Below are positions 1 through 6,129 of a stretch of 8,294 nucleotides of DNA, in pieces. The notes under the pieces were generated by a model. It was not told the DNA's origin. It saw only the letters and a program-made list of their open reading frames with translations, and made no database searches. Each line of letters opens with the position of its first letter. Position 1 is the stretch's first letter. The position numbers were made by a program, and so were the translations under genes. This stretch comes from Planctomycetales bacterium. Lineage in GTDB: Bacteria; Planctomycetota; Planctomycetia; Isosphaerales; Isosphaeraceae. The stretch is taken from positions 1-8,294 of the forward strand of contig DAHZZC010000303.1 of NCBI GenBank assembly GCA_027435495.1, written 5' to 3'.

Positions 1-181
1 AGCCGTCGGCGAAGACGACGTCGGCCCCCAACGGCGAATCCAGGCCGCCGAACGGACGCCCCATCCCGATGTAGGGAAGCTCACCCCCCGTTCCGCAATC
101 CAACGCATCATCCGCCCGATCGTCTGGCGCACCATGACGAGCCCCCGCCCTTCGAAGAATCGACGCAAATCCTCCACTCAT
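1..181 (-). CDS. Partial reading frame with DUF1559-like C-terminal motif
   Basis: A minus-strand frame stays open from an ATG at 181 to the left edge, so the 3' end is missing. About 60 codons are visible. The last part reads YIGMGRPFGG...GADVVFADG, which resembles the C-terminal region of planctomycete DUF1559 (prepilin-like, PulG-type) proteins. These typically end in an H-X9-DG motif such as GGANVLFADGS. Here the position of the motif histidine is a serine (SPLGADVVFADG). The first 30 or so codons have much weaker G/C third-position bias than the last 25, so only the latter part may be true coding sequence and this may be a degraded remnant or a short DUF1559 paralogue. No convincing ribosome site precedes the ATG. 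A second frame is also open here but is tryptophan- and serine-rich and looks like a shadow. The family link is from memory of the motif. Confidence 0.33.
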   Translation of the reverse strand, partial: MSGGFASILRRAGARHGAPDDRADDALDCGTGGELPYIGMGRPFGGLDSPLGADVVFADG

Positions 182-239
182 CTTACATTTATCATGGGCC
201 AACAGGGAAGGGGCTCGCAAGTGAGCGCTATTCACCGGA

Positions 240-455
240 TTAATCGCTTTCGATGTAAATCGACCCGTCCACATGCTTGATTGCCTTACCACAGTGTCGG
301 GGATGCCCCGGATCCACCGGGCCGCCGAGGGTCACCACTTCCACGGAATATTCGCCCGGTTCGGCGTCGTCGAGGAGCGACTGGATCGCCTTGCTGATCC
401 CGCCGTTGCCGAGGATTTGGTCCCCGCGAAGGACTCGATCAAAGGTCGTCTTCAT
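240..455 (-). CDS. Small hypothetical protein, 71 aa
   Basis: I do not recognise a family. The predicted product begins MKTTFDRVLRGDQILG and ends KHVDGSIYIESD. It is soluble and acidic, with one cysteine in a HPRHCGKA stretch and no membrane segment or signal peptide. The ATG at 455 is preceded by GGGAG about 8 bases upstream, which decides this start. An in-frame ATG at 470 preceded by AGGA is nearly as good and would add five residues; a longer frame from 533 is proline/glycine-rich and unlikely. The gene is divergent from the plus-strand gene at 682 and shares a 226-base upstream region with it. Protein-like composition supports it being real, but nothing shows a link to gas vesicles. Confidence 0.5.
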   Translation of the reverse strand: MKTTFDRVLRGDQILGNGGISKAIQSLLDDAEPGEYSVEVVTLGGPVDPGHPRHCGKAIKHVDGSIYIESD

Positions 456-681
456 CTCTGATGCTCCCATCTGGATTCCTGTCCACGAGCCCGATCCGCC
501 CGGCCCGGCGCAGGCTCCTCCTACCGGCCGCAAACGGCGGGACGCGGCCTCGACGTCAACTCGCCCGTGTGAAATGGCACGTACCGTCCTTTTTTTTCGA
601 CGCGAATTCCAATCTCGACCTCCATGTCCTAAGGTAAAAACAGAACCGGAACGGGACTCCGACGACCGAGTTCCTCGAGAA
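456..681. other. Divergent intergenic region
   Basis: These 226 bases separate the minus-strand gene ending its upstream side at 455 from the plus-strand gene at 682, so promoters for both should lie here. Visible items are a run of eight T at 590-597, an AT-richer patch around 595-650 and a TGGCACG at 575-581. I cannot assign a convincing -35/-10 pair on either strand. Confidence 0.4.
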
Positions 682-1329
682 ATGAGCGACTCAACGATGA
701 ATTCGCTCGGCGAGAAGCAAGATGGGCAAGATGCGATGTCTCGCCAGTTGGTTTGGATTCCGATCGTGCATACGAGGGAAGACCTGGGACGACTCGGCGC
801 CAGGGTCGAGGAGGCGTTTGTCCGGCGGATGGGCCGGTCGCGATGGGAGGCGCATCAAAATTCGATTGAGGCGCTCTGGGAGAAGATCCAGCGCCGGATC
901 GAGGAAATGAGGCTCGATCTTCACCGGGTCCGTCTCTATCAGGACGGCCTGCCGGTCTGTGGTCAGGAGGAAGCGATCGTCCGCGAGCTCTCCACGCAGG
1001 GGAGCCGGAACCACCAGATACTTGCGGAATTAATCGATCGGGGAGCCGCGCTGGTGGGAACGGAGTCGCCGCAACTGCTCATCCAGGAGTATGAGCTCAA
1101 CCGACGCATTCTGGGCGAGGTGCCAGGCGGTTCGCTGCCCCGGTCAAGGGCCGAGGCGATTCGCGACGAGGCCGCCCGGCTGCTCGAATCCCGCGATCGA
1201 TTCATCGCCGGCCGGATCGCCGAGACACTCCTACCGGGCGAGACCGGGCTGGTCTTCCTCGGGATGCTGCATTCGCTCCAGGGTCGACTGCCGGACGACA
1301 TCACGATGACGGTCCTCCGGCCCGACTAA
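682..1329 (+). CDS. Conserved protein of unknown function, about 215 aa
   Basis: Function unknown. The protein is soluble, charged and mostly helical. Numbered from the ATG at 682, it shows IPIVHT (26-31), a helical block to about 85, RLYQDGLPVCG (84-94), SRNHQIL (108-114), GTESPQLLIQEYEL (126-139), a basic/acidic helical region to 185, and a C-terminal FLGMLHSLQG followed by DDITMTVLRP. From memory, proteins with the same order of motifs occur as uncharacterised entries in deltaproteobacteria and other phyla, usually starting shortly before the IPI-HT motif. This would favour the in-frame ATG at 736 (197 aa); ATG 697 is also possible. None has a strong ribosome site. The same frame is open back to 277 but that part is arginine/proline-rich and antisense to the small minus-strand gene, so it is rejected. 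It lies 112 bases before the gvp genes, so co-transcription is possible but not shown. Confidence 0.75.
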   Translation: MSDSTMNSLGEKQDGQDAMSRQLVWIPIVHTREDLGRLGARVEEAFVRRMGRSRWEAHQNSIEALWEKIQRRIEEMRLDLHRVRLYQDGLPVCGQEEAIVRELSTQGSRNHQILAELIDRGAALVGTESPQLLIQEYELNRRILGEVPGGSLPRSRAEAIRDEAARLLESRDRFIAGRIAETLLPGETGLVFLGMLHSLQGRLPDDITMTVLRPD

Positions 1330-1393
1330 AACGATCGCTCTTGACGCCGAGCGTCGAGGCCCGGCCACGGGGATGCCCCCACTCGCTCGCTGT

Positions 1394-1424
1394 TTGATGG
1401 GATTTACGTCTTTTCCTCTACAAT
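1394..1424 (+). promoter_or_regulatory. Weak candidate promoter before gvpH
   Basis: A good -10-like hexamer TACAAT lies at 1419-1424 in a locally AT-rich stretch. The best -35-like element is TTGATG at 1394-1399, but the 19-base spacer is longer than ideal. Transcription would start only a few bases before the ribosome site, which weakens the case. The 112-base gap before gvpH is the reason to look for a promoter here. Confidence 0.28.
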
Positions 1425-1441
1425 CGAAGTGCGAGGTTGCC

Positions 1442-1954
1442 ATGTCGACATCCGATCCCAGGCGCTCCCCCGGGGGCGCCGATCTGGGCGGCTTCCTGGG
1501 CGGTTTGACGAACCTGATCGAGAAGCTCGGCGAGCTGGCGGAAACCGGCAAGGAACTCAAGGGAGTCAAGGAGTTCGGCCAGGAGGGCGGCGTGCAGGGC
1601 GTCTACGGCTTCACCATCCGGACCGGACTTGGCGACCGTGAAGGCGGGGTCAAGGTCGAACCGTTCGGCAACGTCCAGAAAGACGAACAGACCGGCCGTG
1701 CCACGGTCCGCGAGGTCATCGAGCCGCCCGTCGACGTTTTCGAGGAGGCCGACCACGTTCTCGTCGTCGCCGAGATGCCCGGCATCGGACCCGACGATCT
1801 CCGAATCGAGCTGAAAGACGACATCCTGACGATCGCCGCCCAGCGCGGGCCGAAGAAGTATCGCAAGGAGGTTTTGCTCCCGTCGAGCTTCCCGGCCGAG
1901 GCGATGTCGACAACCTGCCGCAACGGCATCCTTGAGATCAAACTGGCTCGCTGA
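1442..1954 (+). CDS. gvpH: GvpH-type Hsp20/alpha-crystallin protein
   Basis: A 170-residue small heat-shock-like protein of the kind annotated GvpH in bacterial gas vesicle clusters. Such proteins are thought to act as holdases or stabilising accessory factors in vesicle assembly; the exact role is not settled. Residues 1-45 are glycine-rich with a short helix (LTNLIEKLGELAETG). GVYGFTIRTGL (53-63) and KVEPFGNVQ (71-79) form the linker typical of the GvpH subgroup. The alpha-crystallin domain follows from about 95 (PPVDVFEEADHVLVVAEMPG), with a DDILTI strand and the NGILEIKL motif at 161-168, ending almost immediately without the usual C-terminal IXI extension. The ATG at 1442 has GAGG five bases upstream; an extension to 1373 lacks such a site. 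A ribosome site 14 bases after the stop links it to the next gene, so the two are very likely one operon. Confidence 0.88.
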   Translation: MSTSDPRRSPGGADLGGFLGGLTNLIEKLGELAETGKELKGVKEFGQEGGVQGVYGFTIRTGLGDREGGVKVEPFGNVQKDEQTGRATVREVIEPPVDVFEEADHVLVVAEMPGIGPDDLRIELKDDILTIAAQRGPKKYRKEVLLPSSFPAEAMSTTCRNGILEIKLAR

Positions 1955-1991
1955 CCCACGGCGGGACGTTCGCGAAGGAGAGAAACGCATC

Positions 1992-4145
1992 ATGACGATC
2001 GAGGAAGCAACCGCGGCGAAACTCAGGGTGGCCGAGGCGATACCCAGGGACCTCGGCCGGGGGCTCGCCCGGCTCGATCCGGCCGACCTCGAACGGCTGG
2101 GAGTGGGCGTCGGCGAGATCCTGGTGATCACCGGCAAACGCACGACGGCCGTCAAGGCCATGCCCTCGTTCAAGGAACATCGGGGACAGTCGCGAATCCA
2201 GGTCGACGGCCTGACTCGCGAAAACACCGGCGCGGCCATCGACCAGGTCGTCGAGGTCGCACGCGCCGATGCACGACCCGCCGAACGTATCGCCCTCGAG
2301 CCCCAGGGGATCCAGCCCGCCGAACGCGACCTGCGCTACATCGGCAGCAAGCTCGACGGGCTCCCCGTCATCAAGGGCGACCGCATCCGGGCTCCCCTCT
2401 TCGGCAGTCGATCGGCCGATTTCGTCGTCGTCAGCACCACCCCGGCCGGTCCGGTCGTCATCAATCCGACGACCGAACTTCAAATTGTCCGACCTCAGAA
2501 AGACGCCGGCCCAACCCGAAACGGCAAGTCCGGCACGCCGCCGCTCTCCTATGAAGACATCGGTGGATTGAAGCGCGAGCTGCACCGCATCCGTGAGATC
2601 GTCGAGCTCCCGCTCCGATACCCCGAGGTCTTCGAGCGCCTCGGCATCGACCCCCCCAAGGGCGTCCTGCTCCAGGGCCCTCCAGGCTGCGGCAAAACCC
2701 TGATCGCCCGCGCCGTCGCCCACGAGACCGATGCACGGTTCTTCACCGTTAACGGTCCCGAGATCATTCACAAGTTCTACGGCGAGAGCGAGGCCCACCT
2801 TCGCAAGATCTTCGACGAGGCCGCCAAACACGCACCCAGCATCATCTTCATCGACGAGATCGACGCCATCGCGCCGCAACGCGAACGCGTCGTCGGCGAC
2901 GTCGAGAAGCGGGTCGTGGCCCAGCTCCTGGCCCTGCTCGACGGGCTCGATCGCCGCAAGAACGTGATCGTCCTCGCCGCGACAAACCTCCCCAACGCAC
3001 TCGACCCCGCGCTCCGACGCCCAGGTCGGTTCGACCGCGAGATCGCCATCTCGATCCCCGATCGCGACGGCCGCAAGGAGATCCTCGAAATCCACAGCCG
3101 GGGCATGCCGCTGGCCTCCGACGTCGACATGCCCCACCTCGCGGCGATCACCCACGGCTTCGTCGGCGCAGACCTCGAAGCCCTCTGCCGGGAGGCGGCC
3201 ATGCTCTGCCTCCGCCGCCTGCTCCCGGCGATCGACTTCGCCTCGGGCCAGATCCCCTACGAGACGCTTCGCTCGCTCGAGGTCCGCATGAGCGACTTCG
3301 AAGCCGCCCTCTGCGAGGTCGAGCCCTCCGCCATCCGCGAGGTCTTCGTCGAACTCCCAGACGTCGGCTGGAATGACGTCGGCGGGCTCGGCGAGGTCAA
3401 GAACCGCCTGATCGAGTCGGTCGAGTGGCCGCTGAAGCACGCCGAGGTCTTCGGCCGCGTCGGCGTCAAACCGCCCAAGGGAATCCTCCTCAGCGGACCA
3501 CCCGGCTGCGGCAAGACCCTGCTCGCCAAGGCCGTCGCCAGCCAGACCCAGGTCAACTTCATCTCCATCAAGGGCCCAGCCCTCCTCTCAAAGTACGTCG
3601 GCGAGTCAGAACGCGGCGTCCGCGAGGTCTTCCGCAAGGCGAGAATGGCGGCTCCCTGCATCCTCTTCATCGACGAGATCGACGCCCTCGTCCCAACACG
3701 TGGCGGAAGCGACGACTCCCACGTCACCGAGCGGGTCATCGGCCAGTTCCTCGCCGAGGTCGATGGCGTCGAGGAATTGAACGGCGTCCTGATCCTGGCC
3801 GCCACCAACCGCCCCGACATCATCGACCCAGCTATCCTCCGGCCGGGCCGCTTCGACCTCCACCTGGAAATCCCCCTGCCCGACACCGACGGCCGTCGCG
3901 AAATCTTCCGAATCGGTCTCCGAGGCAAACCAATCGCCGGAGCCATCGACATCGAATCCCTCGTCGCCGCATCCGAGGGCTTCAACGGTGCCGAGATCCA
4001 GGCAGTTTGCACCCGCGCCGCCTGGTCCGCGATCCGCGAGGTACTCCCCAACTCGCCGGACGAAGGTGAGCCACCCAACGTGCAAATCACGGCGAGCCAC
4101 CTCGCCGATGCCTTGAACGCCCTGACCCGGGACAACCAACGCTGA
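1992..4145 (+). CDS. CDC48/p97-type AAA+ ATPase with two ATPase rings
   Basis: A 717-residue tandem AAA+ unfoldase of the CDC48/p97/VAT family, expected to form a cytoplasmic hexamer that threads proteins through its pore. An N-terminal CDC48-type substrate or adaptor domain covers about residues 1-190. D1 carries Walker A GPPGCGKT (229-236), pore loop HKFYGE (260-265), Walker B IIFIDEID (284-291) and the RRPGRFDR arginine-finger region. D2 carries Walker A GPPGCGKT (502-509), pore loop SKYVGE (533-538), Walker B ILFIDEID (557-564) and LRPGRFD. Both rings therefore look active, and both pore loops have aromatic residues, as in archaeal VAT. The C-terminus (LTRDNQR) has no hydrophobic-tyrosine-X proteasome-docking motif. 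The ATG at 1992 follows AGGAG by about ten bases; a frame start at 1932 would overlap gvpH without a ribosome site. Sitting between gvpH and gvpL it probably serves vesicle assembly or turnover, which is inference. Confidence 0.95.
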   Translation: MTIEEATAAKLRVAEAIPRDLGRGLARLDPADLERLGVGVGEILVITGKRTTAVKAMPSFKEHRGQSRIQVDGLTRENTGAAIDQVVEVARADARPAERIALEPQGIQPAERDLRYIGSKLDGLPVIKGDRIRAPLFGSRSADFVVVSTTPAGPVVINPTTELQIVRPQKDAGPTRNGKSGTPPLSYEDIGGLKRELHRIREIVELPLRYPEVFERLGIDPPKGVLLQGPPGCGKTLIARAVAHETDARFFTVNGPEIIHKFYGESEAHLRKIFDEAAKHAPSIIFIDEIDAIAPQRERVVGDVEKRVVAQLLALLDGLDRRKNVIVLAATNLPNALDPALRRPGRFDREIAISIPDRDGRKEILEIHSRGMPLASDVDMPHLAAITHGFVGADLEALCREAAMLCLRRLLPAIDFASGQIPYETLRSLEVRMSDFEAALCEVEPSAIREVFVELPDVGWNDVGGLGEVKNRLIESVEWPLKHAEVFGRVGVKPPKGILLSGPPGCGKTLLAKAVASQTQVNFISIKGPALLSKYVGESERGVREVFRKARMAAPCILFIDEIDALVPTRGGSDDSHVTERVIGQFLAEVDGVEELNGVLILAATNRPDIIDPAILRPGRFDLHLEIPLPDTDGRREIFRIGLRGKPIAGAIDIESLVAASEGFNGAEIQAVCTRAAWSAIREVLPNSPDEGEPPNVQITASHLADALNALTRDNQR

Positions 4146-4157
4146 ACCCGACGCCGA

Positions 4158-4181
4158 AGCCCGGCCAGTGTCGACCGGGCT
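4158..4181 (+). repeat. Intercistronic inverted repeat
   Basis: AGCCCGG at 4158-4164 pairs perfectly with CCGGGCT at 4175-4181 around a 10-base loop. It lies in the 74-base gap between the CDC48-like gene and the GvpL gene. There is only a broken CTCTTT stretch after it, so it is a weak terminator at best and more likely an RNA processing or stability element. Confidence 0.45.
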
Positions 4182-4219
4182 GCGTCCTCTTTCGCCTTGC
4201 CACGAAGCAGGGAGGTTCC

Positions 4220-4996
4220 ATGCATTCTGCTACGTATCTCTACGGCTTTACTCGTTTGGGTCCGGCGCTGCCGGCCGGGCTGCGAGGGGTCGAGGGGGCG
4301 CCGGTCCGTCCGATCGCGATCGGGGGCCTGGCCGCGGTCGTGGGCGAGGTTCCCTCGACGTCGTTCCAGTCGGGAACGGTCTCCGACCCAACCTGGCTGA
4401 TCCCGAGAGTGCTGGAGCACGAGCGAGTCATCGAGGCGATGAGGACCGCCGGTCCCGTGATGCCGGTCCGGTTCGGTTCGCTTTTCAGCACGCCAACGGC
4501 CCTGGAACAATGGGCCGCCGGCAACCTAGGTTCCATCGATGAATTTCTCGACCGGTCCGCCGATCGAGACGAATGGACGTTCCGGCTTTCGGTCGATCTC
4601 GGGTGCGCGACCGAGGCCCTGGCGGCCGTCGACCCGCGATGGGCCGCCATGGTCGAGGCTCTGCCGAGGTCCCCCGGCGCCCGATACCTGCGTGAGAAAA
4701 AACTGGCCGAGTCGGCGCGATCAGAGACCATCCGCCGCGCCTCGGCAATCGCCGAGTCCGTCCGAGTCGCGGCACGCCGGCTGGCCGACGAGCGCCTGCT
4801 CCCGCTCCGTAAGCCCGACGAAGCCGGCGTCGAGCCGATCCTGAACGCCGCCTATCTCGTCGCGCGCCACGAGGCCGGAACGCTGCGCCGCACCGTCGAG
4901 TCGACCGCCGAGGGCCTGCCGTGCCTGCGCCTCGAATCGTCCGGGCCCTGGGCCCCCGCGCACTTCTGCCCGACCCTCGCCGCGCCCGGACGCTGA
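4220..4996 (+). CDS. gvpL: GvpL/GvpF-family gas vesicle protein (divergent copy)
   Basis: A 258-residue cytoplasmic accessory protein of the GvpF/GvpL family. Family members bind GvpA or other accessory Gvps and are thought to prevent premature GvpA aggregation and help nucleation. Family marks are TYLYGF at 5-10, LEHERVIEAM (65-74) followed by GPVMPVRFG (78-86), and a C-terminal GPWAPAHF (242-249), the counterpart of the usual GPWPPY-F ending. The middle part (REKKLAESARSETIRRASA) is a charged helix as in relatives. The ATG at 4220 has GGGAGG five bases upstream. It is clearly different from the second GvpF-family gene at 7548, so the two are old paralogues. The assignment to L rather than F is by convention only. 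It is the last gene before a strong terminator. Confidence 0.9.
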   Translation: MHSATYLYGFTRLGPALPAGLRGVEGAPVRPIAIGGLAAVVGEVPSTSFQSGTVSDPTWLIPRVLEHERVIEAMRTAGPVMPVRFGSLFSTPTALEQWAAGNLGSIDEFLDRSADRDEWTFRLSVDLGCATEALAAVDPRWAAMVEALPRSPGARYLREKKLAESARSETIRRASAIAESVRVAARRLADERLLPLRKPDEAGVEPILNAAYLVARHEAGTLRRTVESTAEGLPCLRLESSGPWAPAHFCPTLAAPGR

Positions 4997-5026
4997 TCGT
5001 TCAGGCCCATCACAACTCCGAACCCG

Positions 5027-5073
5027 ACAGACTCGGGCCCGAACACCATTCGGGTTCGAGTCTGTTTTTATTT
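5027..5073 (+). terminator. Strong intrinsic terminator after gvpL
   Basis: A 17-base left arm (5027-5043, starting ACAGACTCG) pairs with 5049-5065 (ending CGAGTCTGT) around the loop CACCA, with only two G-T wobble pairs. It is followed directly by TTTTTATTT. This is a textbook Rho-independent terminator 30 bases after the gvpL stop, and it separates the gvpH-CDC48-gvpL unit from the gvpA unit. Confidence 0.93.
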
Positions 5074-5114
5074 GCATAACTGGCGATCTTCATCCAAAAA
5101 ATCTCTACAGAAAC

Positions 5115-5144
5115 TTGTCACTGATGCTGATCATGTTCTAGGAT
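5115..5144 (+). promoter_or_regulatory. Probable sigma-70-type promoter of gvpA
   Basis: TTGTCA at 5115-5120 matches the -35 consensus in five of six positions. TAGGAT at 5139-5144, 18 bases downstream, is a moderate -10; GATAAT at 5142-5147 matches better but the spacer is then 21 bases. The stretch lies in an AT-rich island between the upstream terminator and gvpA, where a promoter is required. It would give an untranslated leader of about 85 bases. Confidence 0.5.
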
Positions 5145-5153
5145 AATAACGGA

Positions 5154-5200
5154 GCGGCGATGAGGTTCGCCGCACCGGGGCTCGCGAGGTTCTTGCGAGC
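5154..5200 (+). promoter_or_regulatory. Hairpin-rich 5' leader of gvpA
   Basis: Two tandem stem-loops lie just upstream of gvpA. GCGGCGA (5154-5160) pairs perfectly with TCGCCGC (5167-5173) around a six-base loop. GCTCGCGA (5180-5187) pairs with TTGCGAGC (5193-5200) with one wobble pair and a five-base loop. If the promoter call is right they begin almost at the 5' end of the message, a position typical of structures that protect abundant mRNAs. The gvpA ribosome site GAGGAG follows unpaired. Confidence 0.5.
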
Positions 5201-5235
5201 GAGAGGCCGAACACTCTGATTGAGGAGACAGACAG

Positions 5236-5454
5236 ATGGCTAAGGTCATGAAGTCGACGGACAGCTCCAGCCTGGCCGAGGTCGTGGACCGCATCCTGGA
5301 CAAGGGCATCGTGATCGACGCGTGGGCGAAGGTGTCGCTGGTCGGCATCGAGCTGCTCTCGGTTGAGGCCCGCGTCGTGATCGCGTCGGTCGAGACCTAC
5401 CTGAAGTACGCCGAGGCGATTGGCCTGACGGCCACCGCCGCGACACCGGCCTGA
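5236..5454 (+). CDS. gvpA: Gas vesicle structural protein GvpA
   Basis: The 72-residue major shell protein of gas vesicles, which assembles into the ribs of the hollow, gas-permeable, water-excluding protein wall. The conserved core is present in order: SSLAEVVDRILDKGIVIDAW (11-30), the hydrophobic strands KVSLVGIELLSVEARVVIAS (32-51) and VETYLKYAEAIGL (52-64), then a short TATAATPA tail. The length fits the family. Cysteine is absent, as usual for GvpA. The ATG at 5236 is preceded by GAGGAG about ten bases upstream. It is the first gene of its unit, with its own promoter and leader, and is followed by two inverted repeats that could stabilise its message. Only one gvpA copy is seen in the window. 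Confidence 0.98.
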   Translation: MAKVMKSTDSSSLAEVVDRILDKGIVIDAWAKVSLVGIELLSVEARVVIASVETYLKYAEAIGLTATAATPA

Positions 5455-5461
5455 CGACGAG

Positions 5462-5509
5462 CCGATGCTCCGGCCCTCTCAACTGTAAGCCAGAGCGAGG
5501 GGGCATCGG
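5462..5509 (+). repeat. Inverted repeat directly after gvpA
   Basis: CCGATGC at 5462-5468 pairs with GCATCGG at 5503-5509. The stem continues inward by three pairs, one of them a G-T wobble. The inner 30 bases can form a smaller CCCTC/GAGGG stem. It begins eight bases after the gvpA stop and is not followed by a T run. Confidence 0.5.
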
Positions 5510-5522
5510 GGTGTCGGCCCGG

Positions 5523-5555
5523 GGCCCGGGTCTGACTTCCTGTCAGACCCGGGCC
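5523..5555 (+). repeat. Strong perfect hairpin between gvpA and the next gene
   Basis: A perfect 14-base stem: GGCCCGGGTCTGAC at 5523-5536 pairs with GTCAGACCCGGGCC at 5542-5555 around the loop TTCCT. It is followed by TCTATCAA, not a T tract, so it is a poor classic terminator. It ends only nine bases before the next ribosome site (5565-5570). It could be a partial terminator, an exonuclease block that stabilises gvpA mRNA, or an element lowering translation of the next gene. Confidence 0.8.
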
Positions 5556-5577
5556 TCTATCAATGGGAGGCATGTCC

Positions 5578-5994
5578 ATGTCGGAATTCGCCGACCGAAT
5601 GAAGGCGTTCACCGATCACCTCCGTGATTCGATCGAGGCTCGCGGCGAGGCACTCGCGGCGGTTCACGATGCGACCACGGGGCTGCTCGACGACGCTCGG
5701 TCCTTCCTGGGCCGGGTCGCCGACGAGCATCGGGAGCGTTCCGAGGAGTTGCGGGCGACGATGGAGTCGCAGAGGGAAGACCGCTGCCGTCGGGTCGCCG
5801 AGATGCGGCACGACCACCAGGAGGCCCTGCAAGCCATGCGGGGCGAACTACACCAGACGCTCTCCGAGGCGCGACGGACGCGCCAGGACGCGTGCGAGCA
5901 AATGTCGGAAACATTCCGAAAAGCACGCCACGACCTTGCGGCCGACCTGCGGTCGGCCGCCGGTGCCTGGCGGGCCTTCGCCGCAAGCCGATGA
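5578..5994 (+). CDS. Helical coiled-coil protein in the gvpC position
   Basis: A 138-residue, highly charged, almost entirely helical protein with no membrane segment. It lies directly downstream of gvpA, the place of gvpC in cyanobacteria, where GvpC is an external scaffold of amphipathic helical repeats. A weak period of about 26 residues is visible: RVADEHRERSEELRATM at 46 and RVAEMRHDHQEALQAMR at 72 align well, with fainter neighbours from 20 and 98. The classical 33-residue GvpC repeat is not evident, so homology is not claimed. ATGs at 5563, 5572 and 5578 are in frame; GGGAGG at 5565-5570 sits seven bases before 5578 and overlaps or abuts the other two, so 5578 is chosen. Alternatives are a generic gas vesicle accessory protein or an unrelated coiled coil. 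The position is what suggests the role. Confidence 0.82.
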   Translation: MSEFADRMKAFTDHLRDSIEARGEALAAVHDATTGLLDDARSFLGRVADEHRERSEELRATMESQREDRCRRVAEMRHDHQEALQAMRGELHQTLSEARRTRQDACEQMSETFRKARHDLAADLRSAAGAWRAFAASR

Positions 5995-6006
5995 GCCCGT
6001 CAGGGC

Positions 6007-6037
6007 GGCCGCCGGGCTGACGACCGGCCCGGCGGCC
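6007..6037 (+). repeat. Inverted repeat between the helical protein and gvpN
   Basis: GGCCGCCGGGC at 6007-6017 pairs perfectly with GCCCGGCGGCC at 6027-6037 around a nine-base loop. It starts 13 bases after the preceding stop codon and has no T run after it. It lies in a 135-base gap with no other feature I can support apart from the gvpN ribosome site AAGGAGG near its end. Confidence 0.6.
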
Positions 6038-6129
6038 ATTCGCGATGCCGCCAATCCGTTCACGATGACGTCCGGAAACACCGCCCCCGCCCCAGAGCCC
6101 GACGACCACGACAAGGAGGCCCAGAGGCC

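Noticed and set aside
575..590. Sigma-54-like promoter beginning TGGCACG
   Set aside because: The -24 part matches, but the -12 TTGC element is absent at the required spacing.
576..597. Possible intrinsic terminator ending in the eight-T run
   Set aside because: Only a four-base-pair stem (CGTG/CACG) can form before the T run and no gene ends just upstream on the plus strand.
277..681. In-frame N-terminal extension of the gene at 682
   Set aside because: The frame is open from 277, but the translated part is arginine/proline/serine-rich, antisense to the small gene at 240-455, and has no ribosome site.
1932..1991. Earlier start of the CDC48-like gene overlapping gvpH
   Set aside because: No ribosome site there and the added residues do not look like a CDC48 N-terminus. 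AGGAG precedes the ATG at 1992.
1938..3440. 500-residue minus-strand open frame opposite the CDC48-like gene
   Set aside because: Its composition (Asp, Glu, Val, Gly rich) is the mirror of a GC-biased gene. The plus strand has full AAA+ motifs throughout.
3257..4510. 417-residue minus-strand open frame across the CDC48/gvpL boundary
   Set aside because: Arginine/serine/proline-rich shadow frame without a ribosome site, opposite two well-supported genes.
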